Shown piece by piece: positions 46,490-58,165 of a stretch of 64,000 nt of DNA. Source of the stretch: Hygrophila difformis (taxonomy: Eukaryota; Streptophyta; Magnoliopsida; Lamiales; Acanthaceae); assembly GCA_030278955.1 (NCBI GenBank), contig JAOANR010000001.1, positions 43,550,890 through 43,614,889 of the forward strand, given 5' to 3'. A program made the position numbers and the translations under genes. The notes beneath the pieces were generated by a model. That model searched no databases. It saw only the letters and a list, made by a program, of their open reading frames with translations, and had not been told where the DNA came from. The stretch's first letter is position 1, and every line of letters starts with the position of its first letter.

Positions 46490-46854
46490 AAACAAACATT
46501 AGGGGTCTCCTCGACCTTACACTTTCCAGTCTTGCCCAAATACTTGACGAACTCCGTTAGCGTACCCCACTGAGTGGAATTCCTGCGAACATGATAGCGA
46601 TCGAAGATTTACTCGTTGTAGATTATGGTGGCAGCGATACAGCTGAATCGGTGGATGCACCTCATGTGCTCGAGAAAGTACTTCCGAATTCATCAGAATA
46701 GCTGCTACAACTAGGGTCGGGTATTGGCAGTTGAATCCGTTCTCGTGCCGACATTGTTTCTGGCACTTCTGGCAATACATTACAGTTTCTACAAACCCTT
46801 CGCCTTGATTCACTTCGCAATCGACTTCGGCGAAAGGAATTCGTTCTTTCCCAT
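46490..46854 (-). pseudogene. KIN17: KIN17 fragment, unit 3, proximal part
   Basis: Carries the KIN17 start at 46854 (MGKERIPFAEVD, shifted from the expected MGKNEFLTPK), the zinc-finger segment CQKCQKQCRHENGFNCQ, and winged-helix sequence up to the element A junction. Compared with other units it lacks ~40 bp after the zinc finger near 46725 and has several frame breaks. It is the same fragment as 5996-6084, separated by the retrotransposon nest. Confidence 0.86.
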
Positions 46855-48078
46855 GAAGAAAATTGCCGATGGGCAAATAGACACGAAGATCGGGATTGAA
46901 CGAATAGGCCATGCTAACAAACATTTTTTATAAATACGCTTGGGTTTGGAATTTAGCTGAATAGGTTTATGGCTTTATGCAACCTTTATAAACAGCGGGC
47001 TCGCTAATTTATCTTTTTTTTTCTTTTTTTTGGGTAAACTTGACACAAAGGTATTGGTAAAGTGGTTTGCGCTGGTCCCTATTTATGATTATTATTAATA
47101 TGCTTGATTTTATTATACAAGAATATGTGGTATTATTTATTTTATTTTATATATAAAAATAATTTTTTAGGTAAATATCAGTGTATCCCATGACTCATTG
47201 GACCAAGATTAATCCTCAAAAATTGGGTGGGCATTGAACGGTTGTCTCTCCCAAAGTAGAATTCTGCATACACAAAACCTCGAACAAAAGATATTTATTT
47301 AAGCTGCCAGAGCCCCATACCACTCAGGCCAACTTCTCAAAGTGCACAAATTCTAAACAATAATTAAAATCTACTTTACGCTTGGTACTATGGTTTTGCA
47401 CCATAAATTTAGAATTGGCCTTGTCCAATTTAGTCCACTCATGTTTATGGTACCAGACTATAATTAAAATCCATTTTACGCTTGGGACTAATTTGAGAAG
47501 GAGCCTCGTGCTCCCAGCGCGCCAGCACGTGCCCTGTCTGGACTCACGCGCGGTCCTTGCCTTCGAGTGCGCGCTCTGCACCAGAACGGTTGTTCGGTCA
47601 TTTTCTGGTGCGAAACTCGCCAGAAAACCATCCCCGAACACCCCAACACGTAAGAAATTGCAAACATAACCCTTGCCTCAATGTCTTGAATGATTCTTGG
47701 CCTTCACTCTGACAATTCCAATCTTCAATTCGTCCAGAACACATCTAAAATCCACCACGAACCCTAACATCAAAATCTTCTCCAATCAACACCAATCCAA
47801 ACGAAATAAATATCAATACTGAGAGGAGAGCGAGGAGAATCACTTACCAACAACCGATTGAGAAGTCTCCAAGTAAATGCGATGATTAGAGCAAGTCCCA
47901 GATCATCCCCTTTTTCCTCACCCGATTGGCTCTCCCTTCTTCTCCCACTTTGTCTGAAATCTGAAAATTGCCCCAAATCAACTATAAAAATCCATTGTGC
48001 CCCTTCTAGAATTGGGCTGCTAAAAAACAAAGTAAATAAAATACCCGGTCCAAATAATAACTTAATCGGGTCATTACA
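46855..48078. repeat. KIN17-array unit 3 spacer
   Basis: Typical spacer: minus-strand TATA-like CTATTTATAAA-related sequence near 46930-46940, AT-rich tract at 47090-47170, direct-repeat elements near 47360 and 47460, GC-rich part at 47510-47590 and UTR-like block at 47860-48078. No gene is seen. Confidence 0.83.
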
Positions 48079-48326
48079 CTTCTCTTCCACAATATTCGCC
48101 TTGGTCCTCTTATTTTTCATCTTTTCTCTTTGAATAGGGTCTTTGTATCTGCATCGATATAAGTTATAAACCAACCCTTAGGGGTCTCCTCGACCTTACA
48201 CTTTGCAGTCCTGCCCAAATACTTGACGAACTCCGTCGGCATAGCCCACTGAGTGGAATTCATGCGAACATGATGGCGATCGGTGATGTACTCGTTGTAG
48301 ACTACGGTGGCAGCCATACGGCTGAA
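48079..48326 (-). pseudogene. KIN17: KIN17 fragment, unit 4, distal part
   Basis: Minus-strand translation reads AATVVYNEYITDRHHVRMNS, then TQWAMPTEFVKYLGRT and EETPKGWFITYIDADTKTLF, ending KEKR stop, with KNKRTKANIVEEK in the next frame. This clearly shows the KIN17 middle domain and the shared break after KEKR. It is interrupted at 48326 by an LTR fragment and resumes at 49227. Confidence 0.9.
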
Positions 48327-49226
48327 ATAAATCCCCTTACGAACTTGATTAATTAAAATTAGGGGTGAGTGCTCTGCAGGGTGCCCCCTAACTACTTCAC
48401 TTCGTGCCTTGATGGACGATGGTGACCCCGCGCGAAAACATGAGACACTACGCCAAAACGGCGGGATATTTTGGACCTACACTCTCGAGAATATCCACAT
48501 GGGTTTCCCGAGGCTCCGGAGTAGTACTGGGTATGGCGGATACGGTTGCGGCCGCCGGGCTACCGGCTAAACTTGATGAAATTGCGATGTAATCGTGAAA
48601 CACTTAAATACATAATCTTGGGTGTAAGGGGAATTAAATTAAATTAAGTTGAATTAGTCATTGTGTTCAAGTAAATTATTTAGATGTTTTATTTAAATTA
48701 ATTATGGTCTTTATTTTAAATCATGTGAAATGTGTTGTTAAATAGAGCCCTGAATTAAATTATGCAAATTGGATAGTTAATTAATTTAAATTGAATTGCT
48801 TACGAGGTATTGTTATCATGTTTTTATTTAAATATTAAATTAACGGCTTTAAAACCCTACGATCATGCATGTGTTAACTTACTCAGCAAGTTGTGCTGAC
48901 CAAACCGGTTATTTTTCCTTTTTCCTACAGAGTATGTTGAATGAATTTGAGCACGTACATGCATGGGGGAATTATATTTTGGATAACTTTATTTTTAAAT
49001 TCTTGCATTAGACTACAGAATAAACGGGCCTGTTTAACCCGTGTTTTGGCCATGTTGGCCCTATTTACATTTTCCGCTGTAATATTATACTTAAATATTA
49101 TTTTCCGCTGCAATGTGAGATTATATTTTCAAACTTAGATTGTATGGGCTGTTTTGAAACCGTGTCTTACTAGGGAGATGTGGCGGTGACACCCCGACCT
49201 GGGTGACCAAAAACCGGGGTGTTACA
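48327..49226 (+). repeat. Truncated LTR (900 bp) inserted in KIN17 unit 4
   Basis: The 3' portion of an LTR of the same superfamily but a separate family. It has the conserved block at 48361-48388, GC hairpin at 48554-48567, hairpin at 48884-48898, acceptor-like TTTTTCCTACAG ending near 48930, and the LTR end GGGGTGTTACA at 49226. The LTR start is missing. No matching 5-bp duplication is visible, so the left end and left duplication were probably deleted. Confidence 0.85.
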
Positions 49227-49483
49227 TCAGTGAGTGGCTGGGCCTCATGTGCTCGAGAAAATACTTTCGAATTCTTCAGAATAGCCGCTACAACTAGGGT
49301 GGGGTATTGGCCGAAAAACTGCATCTAACTCTTGCGGCACTTGCTCATACAGTGGCAGTTGAATTCGTTCTCGTCCCGGCATTGTTTCTGGCACATCTGG
49401 CAATACCATCGCAGTTTCTGCAAATCCTTCGCCTTGATTCACTTTGTAATCGACTTCGGCGTCAGGAATTCGTTCTTTCCCAT
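49227..49483 (-). pseudogene. KIN17: KIN17 fragment, unit 4, proximal part
   Basis: From the KIN17 start at 49483 through the zinc finger to the LTR-fragment junction. A long overlapping frame (49245-49625) reads the KIN17 sequence in the wrong phase and is not a gene. Confidence 0.85.
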
Positions 49484-50714
49484 GGAAAAGAATTGCCAAT
49501 GGACAAATAGATACGAATATGGGGATTGAACGAATAGGCCATGCTAACAAATATTTTTTATAAATAGGCTTGGGTTTGGTATTTAGCTTAATAGGTTTGT
49601 GGTTTTCTACAGCCTTTATAAACAACGAGCTCGCTAATTTATCTTTTTTTTTTCTTTTTTTTTGGGTAAACTTGACACTGAGGTATTGGTAAAGTGGTTT
49701 GCGCTGGTCCCTATTTATGATTATTATTAATATGCTTGATTTTATTATACAAGAATATGTAGTATTATTTATTTTATTTTATATATAAAAATAATTTTTT
49801 AGGTAAATATCAGTGTATCCCATGACTCATTGGACCAAGATTAATCCTCAAAAATTGGATGGGCATTGAACGTTTGTCTCTCCCAAAGTAGAATTCTGCA
49901 TACACAAAGCCTCGAACAAAAGACATTTATTTAAGCTGCCAGAGCTCCATACCACTCAGACCAACTTCTCAAAGTGCACAATTTTTAAAAAATAAATAAA
50001 ATTTACTTTCTGCTTGGTACTGTGATTTTGTACCATAAATTTAGAATTGGCCTTGTCCAATTAAGTCCACTCATGTTTATAAACAAATAAAATACATTTT
50101 ATGTTTGGTACTACATTAAATAGGGTCCTGTCGTCCACCCAGCGTGCCAACACATGCCTTGTCTGGAACCACGAGCTGGGCACGCGGTCCTTGCCTCCGA
50201 GCGCGCGCTCTGCACCAGAACGGTTGTTCGATTGTTTTTTGGTTTCAAAAACTCGCCGGAAAACCATCCCTGAAGCACCCAACACGTAAGAAATTGCAAA
50301 CATAACCCTTGCCTCAATGTCTTGAATGATTCTTGGCCTTCACTCTGACAATTCCGACCTTCAATTCGTCCAGAACACATCTAAAATCCACCACGAACCC
50401 TAACATCGAAATCTTCTCCAATCAACACCAATCCAAACGAAATAAATATCAATACTGAGAGGAGAGCGAGGAGAATCACTTACCAACAACCGATTGAGAA
50501 GTCTCCAAGTGAATGCGATGATTAGAGCAAGTCCAAGATCTTCCCCTTTTCCCTCACCCGATTGGCTCTCCCTTCTTCTCCCACTTTGTCTGAAATCTGA
50601 AAATTGCCCCAAATCAACTATAAAAATCCATTGCGCCCCTTCCAGAATTGGGCTGCTAAAAAACAAAGTAAATAAAATACCCGGTCCAAATAATAACTTA
50701 ATCGGGTCATTACA
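49484..50714. repeat. KIN17-array unit 4 spacer
   Basis: Same layout as other spacers: minus-strand TATA-like site near 49555-49566, AT-rich tract at 49720-49800, GC-rich stretch at 50125-50215, UTR-like block at 50500-50714. No gene is seen. Confidence 0.83.
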
Positions 50715-51215
50715 CTTCTCTTCCACAATATTCGCCTTGGTCCTCTTATTTTTCATCTTTTCTCTTTAAATAGGGTCTCTGTATCTACATCGATATAAGT
50801 TATAAACCAACCCTTAGGGGTCTCCTCGACCTTACACTTTGCAGTCCTACCCAAATACTTGACGAACTCCGTCGGCATAGCCCACTGAGTTGAATTCATG
50901 CGAACATGATGGCGATCGGCGATGTACTCGTTGTAGACTACGGTGGCAGCCATACGGCTGAATCAGTGGCTGGGCCTCATGTGCTCGAGAAAATCCTTTC
51001 GAATTCTTCAGAATAGCCGCTACAACTAGGGTAGGGTATTGGCCGAAAAACTGCATCTAGCTCTTGCGGCACTTGCTCATACAGTGGCAGTTGAATTCAT
51101 TCTCGTCCCGGCATTGTTTCTGGCACATCTAGCAATACCATCGCAGTTTCTGCAAACCCTTCGCATTGATTCACTTTGCTATCGACTTCGGCGTCAGGAA
51201 TTCATTCTTTCCCAT
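50715..51215 (-). pseudogene. KIN17: KIN17 fragment, unit 5
   Basis: A complete 501-bp copy of the fragment: start at 51215 (MGKNEFLTPK in the correct phase), zinc finger, YSEEFE segment, AATVVYNEYIADRHHVRMNS, GWFITYIDVDTETLFKEKR stop, and KNKRTKANIVEEK in another frame. Several frameshifts remain. The 5' flank on the minus strand is interrupted by the Helitron 69 bp upstream of the ATG. Confidence 0.9.
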
Positions 51216-51299
51216 GGAAAAAAATTGCCAATGGGCAAATAGATATGAATATGGGGATTGAACGAATAGGCCATGCTAACAAATCTTCTATATTATAAG

Positions 51300-52875
51300 A
51301 ACGGTAGGGAAAAGAATCCTACAGTCCAATTTGGTTTCCACCCGTCCGATTGCAAGCTCAATTGGAAATTTCATCCTTTGGATCAAGATGATGGTGGATT
51401 CGATTATTTTTATCTGGGATCGATTCTGTGCAGTCTCATTTTCTCCTCTTCCTAAACCTAAACGACTGCTCCCCTGCTCTTCGTTTCCTCCACCCTAATA
51501 TCGCCGCCGCCGCGTCATTGCCTTACTATGTCGCTGCCTTGCTCGCGCCACCGCCTCTCTCTACCTGCTCTCTTGATCCTCCTTCATCGCTGCTCTTTCC
51601 CTGCGCTGTTGTCCTCTCATGAATAGTCGCGGATCCATACCCGACCCGCCTAAACCCTAGACCCGCTATCGCAGTCTTTCTCTTCTTGTTCTCTCCGCCG
51701 TTATTCCTCCGTCGTCCATCCTCTGTTGTTCGACCCATGAGGGCCGCTGTTCTCTGATCTCTTCTCCAGAGGAGCACCGCCTCCTCCTCCGTTTTGTCGC
51801 GGCGGGCATTCTCATCCAAATCTTGCCCCACTCGGAAGGTCGTCCCATTTTGGGAGCTGCTACAGGAATCGGACAGCCCCTCTCACGTCTATTGAAGTCG
51901 AATCCACTTGTCTCCAGCCTCGCGCTTTACGATATCGCCTGAACTCCCGGACTGGCCGCCGATGTTAGCCATATCAATACTACATCTGAGGTATATGCCC
52001 TTTATTGGTTTCGTGTGAAATTCTCATTCCCTTATTCCCCTCTTTTTTCTTGGAATTGATAGGCTGGTTTACTGTTGTATCTGTTAATGATTTTCGTTTG
52101 TGTTGTTAATCTGATTCAGTTTCTAGGTTTCCGATATTGTTCATCATTGTCGTCGTCATTATTGCCTTATAGTCATTTCTACTATATTTTCCTAGCGGAA
52201 TTGTATCCGGATTTAGAACCCAACTCTTTGGTCTTAAGAACGCTGGTTTCAAGAATTTTAAGAATGAGTGATTGCCCTTCCAAATTTAAGAATGTGTCTT
52301 CATTTCGGAAATGCATTTTCATGTTGGTCTGTAATGTCAAATGAGATCTTGTTGGATCGGTCTTTTCATAGTTTTATAATATATATTTTATAGAATTTTT
52401 GCTTTTATATATTTTAAGATATTAACTGATAAACAAGTGCATTGGACGGCGTGTCCAAAAGTTTTGAGGCAGAATTAATGGGACAAAGGGAGTACTTAAT
52501 AACAACTTGTCAAACAACATCTCGGACCAATGCGTGTATTTCCATCGGAGACCCATCATCCTCATGATCTTCAATTTTTTTTTTCACTTTCTCTTGATGG
52601 TTGGAAATCCTTATTTTTTAATGTCATTTCGTAAAGAATTATGTGTCTAGAATTAATGTTGAAATTGTCCTAGAATCTAACAATCAGAGTAGCCTTTCTC
52701 CTGAATGTTTGTTGCATGCAAGTCATATTTGGGATAATAAATTTTTCCTGGCATTTTAGTAGTTGTGGATTCTTCATCCAGATTCATGTTACCCTGTATT
52801 ACTAAGTGTAATTGTGATATTTGTGTGCTATGTAAATTCTATCCTGGAAACTAATTAAGTGTTTACGTTCTTCAG
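51300..52875. other. Helitron 5' third: promoter/UTR-like captured DNA, MITE-like end
   Basis: 51300-52000 is C/T-rich with GC-rich codon-like stretches (CGCCGCCGCC near 51500) and could be the captured 5' end of a plant gene; no protein family is recognised. At 52474-52494 AATGGGACAAAGGGAGTA resembles the end of a Stowaway-like MITE, but no matching second end was found. The rest is AT-rich and intron-like. Confidence 0.5.
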
Positions 52876-54023
52876 AAACTCAGTGTTTGGTGTCGAACAA
52901 GTGATGGCCTCTGGAAATCAGGGAAAATTAAATCAACTTTACGGGAAAAGACTTTGGTTCAGCTATTTGATGGAACTGTTAGTTAGATCCTTTTAAAATA
53001 TTTGCTCCATGTTTTTGGTGTCTTGAACATATTATTATACTCTGTGATGTCATTGTAGGTTGTGACACTTCCCTCACAAGAGCTCCTACCTGCTAATCCA
53101 ATCATTCTTGATGGAGTCAATGATCTTGTTCAGCTTAGTTATTTCAATGAGCCTTCAGTTCTTCACAATATTCAGTACAATACTCACAAGACATACCATA
53201 TGTAAGTATTAATTTTATTTTTGTACGATTGAGTTTTGTGAATAAGGTCTTGAACATGTTCTTTCTTGGTTTTCCTTAGACTAAAGCAAGCCCTGTTTTG
53301 GTAGCAGTCAACCCTCTCAAAGAGAACCAGATATATGGGAATGACTATGTTACAGCTTATAGGCAGAAGCTTTTCGACATACCTCATGTTTATGTTGTCG
53401 CTGATATGGCATATGATGAAATGATGGTAGGTGCTAGCAAATACTTATAATTATTTAATCACCATTTTTCAGATATCATTTGATTTGAGGTGCTAATCTC
53501 ATTTGTTTTTCCCTGACGCATATGCAAATTTTGTAGATAATTCAAATCAGTCCATGATTGTATCGTTTGTTCAATGTTTTCTACTATTTATCCCACAGTT
53601 TCTGTGGCCAGATCTATTGTTCACTTTTGTCTGATCTTATATTGCTTTATGTTATGAATTAGACCTATATGGGCAAAGAAATGATTTCATATTTTGATTT
53701 GCAGTGGAGAAAGTGGTGCTGGGAAGACTAGAATTGCTAACCTCGCATTACAACATTTGACTGCAATTAGTGGAAGTGGTGATGGAATAAAATCTAAACT
53801 TTTACAAACCAGCTGTGTATTAGAGGCATTTGGTAATGCCAAAACAGCCAGGAATAACAACTCTAGCAGATTTGTGAGTTTTACTGACCATATTTAATAA
53901 CGTAAATCAGTCTTTATCAACCTTTACAAATGTTTCTAACTGTTTCAAATTTCCTACAGGGAAAGTTAATTGAAATATACTTTAGCACAAGTGGGAATAT
54001 ATGTGGGGCTAAAATACAGACAT
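52876..54023 (+). pseudogene. Class VIII-like myosin motor fragment (captured, introns kept)
   Basis: Exon-like blocks with GT-AG-type borders: 52876-52978 (KLSVWCRTSDGLWKSGKIKS, N-terminal SH3-like), 53060-53201 (PANPIILDGVNDLVQLSYFN), 53280-53426 (PVLVAVNPLKENQIYGNDY), about 53537-53565 (NQSMIVS), 53705-53873 (P-loop GESGAGKT; LEAFGNAKTARNNNSSRF, switch I) and 53960-54023 (GKLIEIYFSTSGNICGAKIQ). This is the start of a plant myosin heavy chain, an actin motor, up to switch I. The rest of the motor, neck and tail are absent. Retained introns show capture from genomic DNA. The class VIII call is from general sequence resemblance. Confidence 0.87.
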
Positions 54024-54128
54024 GTAAGCTTCCTCATACTGCGCAAGTTGAACTTTTAAGAGTAATACGTAACCAGTTTTAATTGTAGTTAACTGAATTT
54101 TTTCAACTATTTTTTGCATGTCAAACTT

Positions 54129-54300
54129 CAATCCCTGATTTATGGTCCGTTGATCCTTGAAAAGGTTAGTGCAATTCTCTTAAATAATAGAAATTCTGAT
54201 CTTGCCTATGTATTCAATCCCTGATTTATGGTCCGTTGATCCTTGAAAAGGTTAGTGCAATTCTCTTAAATAATAGAAATTCTGATCTTGCCTATGTATT
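54129..54300. repeat. 86-bp tandem duplication in the Helitron
   Basis: The segment starting CAATCCCTGATTTATGG at 54129 repeats at 54215 (period 86), ending near 54300. It lies between the myosin and TOPLESS pieces in sequence of unrecognised origin. Confidence 0.92.
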
Positions 54301-54685
54301 CGACAATTCCTTTGTGACTGATTTGAGACAATTTGTTACTTGGTGCAGTCAAGGGTTGTTCAATTGGCCCAAGGAGCCCGGTCCTACCACATTTTTTCCC
54401 ACCTCTGCTCTGGTTCTCCACCTGATCTGCGAGGTTCACTTTCTGACTTTCCAAATTTGTGATTTGTCATTTCCTTTATCACTTCTTTTACTTTCCCACC
54501 TCGATCTCCTCACCTTGGGAACTCAATTATTATTCACTTAGTGTTTTTTACCTTTTGCATATAATTGTTCATGTTACTGCACATGTGAAACTTTTCCGCC
54601 TTTCTTGTGAATGTTAAATATGTATGCAACATATTAAAATAGATTTGTGGTTGTGCTAACCATTTAACTTGCATTTTCCTGTCAG

Positions 54686-55080
54686 CCTGTTCTCTTGTGG
54701 AACCAGCAAAGAAGGCGAATCTCACCTGGTTGAATGGAATGAGAGTGAGGGAGCTATCAAGAGGACATACTCTGGTTTCCGGAAACGATCTTTGGGTGTT
54801 GTGCAGTTTGATACAACGAGGAACCGCTTTTTGGTTGCTTGCGACGAGTTTCAGATAAAATTCTGGGACATTGATATTACCAACATGCTTACTTACACTG
54901 ATGCTGATGGTGGACTGCCTGCAAGCCCTAGATTAAGATTCAATAAGGAAGGCTCATTGTTGGCAGTTACAACCAGCGACAATGGAATTAAGATCTTGGC
55001 AAATACTGATGGGCAGCGAATGCTATGAATTCTGGAAACCAGAGGATTCGATGGGCGGCGTGGGTTGCCAGGTAGTGATG
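54686..55080 (+). pseudogene. TPL: TOPLESS-type corepressor fragment (WD40 part)
   Basis: After an acceptor-like CCTGTCAG, translation gives LFSCGTSKEGESHLVEWNES, then RKRSLGVVQFDTTRNRFL, DADGGLPASPRLRFNKEGS and NGIKILANTDGQRML. This is the characteristic central WD40 region of TOPLESS/TPR transcriptional corepressors, proteins of about 1,130 residues. A TGA follows ML where the family continues with Arg, and similarity goes on (ILETRGFDG). It is therefore one exon-sized piece, ~115-130 residues, with a nonsense codon, captured by the Helitron on the same strand as the myosin piece. Confidence 0.92.
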
Positions 55081-55262
55081 AACCAAAATGGTATTTGATA
55101 TTTGACCTTATAGTTCGAAATTGGATGTACGCCTAATTTGATATCCAAGGTCAGATATCTAACTCAAAATCAATTACCACTGAGGATAACACTTGTTTCT
55201 TCTTTTGCTATGGGCAGTTGTTCGCATAAAAATGTTGTGCTTAGAACAGCGCATTTGGCTAG
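55081..55262 (+). other. Helitron 3' end
   Basis: A short non-coding segment ending with the hairpin-capable sequence 55230-55256 and CTAG at 55259-55262, abutting host TATTTTTT. This is the expected 3' terminal arrangement of Helitrons. Confidence 0.8.
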
Positions 55263-56421
55263 TATTTTTTATAAATAGGCTTGGGTTTGGCATTTAGCTT
55301 AATATGTTTGTGGTTTTATGCAGCCTTTATAAACAGCGGGCTCGCTAATTTTTCTTTTTTTTGGGTAAACTTGACACTAAGGTATTGGTAAAGTGGTTTG
55401 CGATGGTCCCTATTTATGATTATTATTAATATGCATGATTTTATTATACAAGAATATGTGGTATTATTTATTTTATTTTATATATAAAAATAATTTTTTT
55501 GGTAAATATCAGTGTATCCCATGACTCATTGGACCAAGATTAATCCTCAAAAATTGGGTGGGCATTGAACGGTTGCCTCTCCCAAAGTAGAATTCTGCAT
55601 ACACAAATCTTCGAACAAAGATATTTATTTAAGCTGCCAGAGCCCTATACCACTCAGACCAACTTCTCAAAGCGAACAATTTTTAAAAAATAATTAAATT
55701 TTACTTTCTGCTTGGTATTGTGATTTTGTGTCATAAATTTAGAATTGGCCTTGTCCAATTAAGTCCACTCATGTTTATGGTACCAGACAAAAAATAAAAT
55801 CCATTTTACGTTTGGTACTACTTTAAATAGGGTCCTGTCGTCCACCCAGCGTGCCAACACGTGCCCTGTCTGGAACCACGCGCTGGGCACGCGGTCCTTG
55901 CCTCCGAGCGCTCGCTCTGCACCAGAACGGTTGTTCGATTGTTTTCTGGTTTAAAAAACTCGCCGGAAAACCATCCCTGAAGCACCCAACACGTAAGAAA
56001 TTGCAAACATAACCCTTGCCTCAATGTCTTGAATGATTCTTGGCCTTCACTCTGACAATTCCAACCTTCAATTCGTCCAGAACACATCTAAAATCCACCA
56101 CGAACCCTAGCATCGAAATCTTCTCCAATCAACACCAATCCAAACGAAATAAATATCAATACTGAGAGGAGAGTGAGGAGAATCACTTACCAACAACCGA
56201 TTGAGAAGTCTCCAAGTGAATGCGATGATTAGAGAAAGTCCAAGATCTTCCCCTTTTCCCTCACTCGATTGGCTCTCCCTTCTTCTCCCACTTTGTCTGA
56301 AATCTGAAAATTGCCCCAAATCAACTGTAAAAATCCATTGCGCCCCTTCCAGAATTGGGCTGCTAAAAAACAAAGTAAATAAAATACCCGGTCCAAATAA
56401 TAACTTAATCGGGTCATTACA
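55263..56421. repeat. KIN17-array unit 5 spacer, resumed after the Helitron
   Basis: Continues unit 5 without base loss at the Helitron site. TATA-like ATAAATAGG at 55271-55279 (minus-strand promoter sense) now lies beyond the Helitron from its KIN17 ATG. AT-rich, GC-rich and UTR-like blocks follow as in the other units. No gene is seen. Confidence 0.85.
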
Positions 56422-56922
56422 CTTCTCTTCCACAATATTCGCATTGGTCCTCTTATTTTTCATCTTTTCTCTTTAAATAGGGTCTCTGTATCTACATCGA
56501 TATATGTTATAAACCAACCCTTAGGGTTCTCCTCGACCTTACACTTTGCAGTCCTACCCAAATACTTGACGAACTCCGTCGGCATAGCCCACTGAGTTGA
56601 ATTCATGCGAACATGATGGCGATTGGCGATGTACTCGTTGTAGACTACGGTGGCAGCCATACGGTTGAATCAGTGGCTGGGCCTCATGTGCTCGAGAAAA
56701 TACTTTCGAATTCTTCAGAATAGCCGCTACAACTAGGGTGGGGTATTGGCCGAAAAACTGCATCTAGCTCTTGCGGCACTTGCTCATACAGTGGCAGTTG
56801 AATTTGTTCTCGTCCCGACAATGTTTCTGGCACATCTTGCAATACCATCGCAGTTTCTGCAAACACTTCGCCTTGATTCACTTTGCAATCGACTTCGGCG
56901 TCAGGAATTCATTCTTTCCCAT
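56422..56922 (-). pseudogene. KIN17: KIN17 fragment, unit 6
   Basis: 501 bp, start at 56922 (MGKNEFLTPK). Zinc-finger and YSEEFE segments lie in shifted frames, then AATVVYNEYIANRHHVRMNS and GWFITYIDVDTETLFKEKR followed by stop. Very close to unit 7 around the start region (56684-56970 versus 58428-58714), suggesting a recent unit duplication or conversion. A minus-strand TATA-like stretch lies ~75 bp upstream of the ATG (56992-57008). Confidence 0.9.
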
Positions 56923-58165
56923 GGAAAAAAATTGCCAATGGGCAAATAGATACGAATATGGGGATTGAACGAATAGGCCATGCTAACAGATATTTTTTTT
57001 ATAAATAGGCTTGGGTTTGGCATTTAGCTTAATAGGTTTGTGGTTTTATGCAGCCTTTATAAACAGCGGGCTCGCTAATTTATCTTTTTTTTTTCTTTTT
57101 TTTTTGGGTAAACTAGACACTATGGTATTGGTAAAGTGGTTTGCGTTGGTCCCTATTTATGATTATTATTAATATGCTTGATTTTATTATACAAGAATAT
57201 GTGGTATTATTTATTTTATTTTATATATAAAAATAATTTTTTAGGTAAATATCAGTGTATCCCATGACTCATTGGACCAAGATTAATCCTCAAAAATTGG
57301 GTGGGCATTGAACGATTGCCTCTCCCAAAGTAGAATTCTGCATACACAAAGCCTCGAACAAAAGACATTTATTTAAGCTGCCAGAGCCCCATACCACTCA
57401 GACCAACTTCTCAAAGTGCACAATTTTTAAAAAATAACTAAAATTTAATTTCTGCTTGGTACTGTGATTTTGTACCATAAATTTAGAATTGGCCTTCTCC
57501 AATTAAGTCCACTCATGTTTATGGTACCAGACAATAATTAAAATCCATTTTACGTTAGGTACTACTTTAAATAGGGTCATGTCGTCCACCCAGCGTGCCA
57601 ACGCGTGCCCTGTCTGGAACCACGCGCTGGGCACGCGGTCCTTGCCTCCGAGCGCGCGCTCTGCACCAGAACGGTTGTCCGATTGTTTTCTGGTTTAAAA
57701 AACTCGCCGGAAAACCATCGCTGAAACACCCAACACGTAAGAAATTGCAAACATAACCCTTGCCTCAATGTCTTGAATAATTCTTGGCCTTCACTCTGAC
57801 GATTCCAACTTTCAATTCGTCCAGAACCATCAAAAATCCACCACGAACCCTAACATCGAAATCTTCTCCAATCAACACCAATCCAAACGAAATAAATATC
57901 AATACGGAGAGGAGAGCGAGGGGAATCACTTACCAACAACCGATTGAGAAATCTCCAAGTGAAAGCGATAATTAGAGCAAGTCCAAGATCTTTCCCTGTT
58001 CCCTCACCTGATTGGCTCTCCCTTCTTCTCCCACTCTGTCTGAAATCTTAAAAATGCCCCAAATCAACTATAAGACATCCATTGCGCCCCTTCTGGAATT
58101 GGGCTTCTAAAAAACAAAGTAAATAAAATACCCGGTCCAAATAATAACTTAATTGCGTCATTACA
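56923..58165. repeat. KIN17-array unit 6 spacer
   Basis: Layout as in other spacers, including GC-rich 57590-57670 and the UTR-like block 57950-58165. No gene is seen. Confidence 0.84.

Larger units (their letters stand above)
51284..55262 (+). mobile_element. Non-autonomous Helitron with captured gene fragments
   Basis: The insertion is exact: other units read CTAACAAA|TATTTTTTATAAATAGG, and here a 3,979-bp segment sits between A and T. It begins TCTTCTATATTATAAGAA (5' TC) and ends GGCTAG (CTRR form). A hairpin-capable sequence lies just before the end (55230-55256: AAATG+TTGT pairing with ACAG+CATTT, two-base bulge, loop GCTTAGA). There is no target duplication. All this fits a Helitron, a rolling-circle transposon. 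It encodes no Rep/helicase, but carries intron-containing pieces of a myosin and a TOPLESS-type gene on its plus strand. Confidence 0.9.

Noticed and set aside
49245..49625. 126-codon minus-strand frame at a KIN17 start
   Set aside because: It reads the KIN17 fragment in the wrong phase. The correct phase (MGK...) is broken.
51526..51831. Arg/Glu-rich minus-strand frame in the Helitron
   Set aside because: Low-complexity reading of a C/T-rich region, no family resemblance, opposite strand to the captured exons.
52440..52494. Complete Stowaway MITE in the Helitron
   Set aside because: Only one MITE-like end (GGGACAAAGGGAGTA) is visible; no matching inverted end or TA duplication partner was found.
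54236..54541. 101-codon frame between the myosin and TOPLESS pieces
   Set aside because: It begins in an 86-bp duplication and reads through intron-like T-rich DNA; no recognisable protein.
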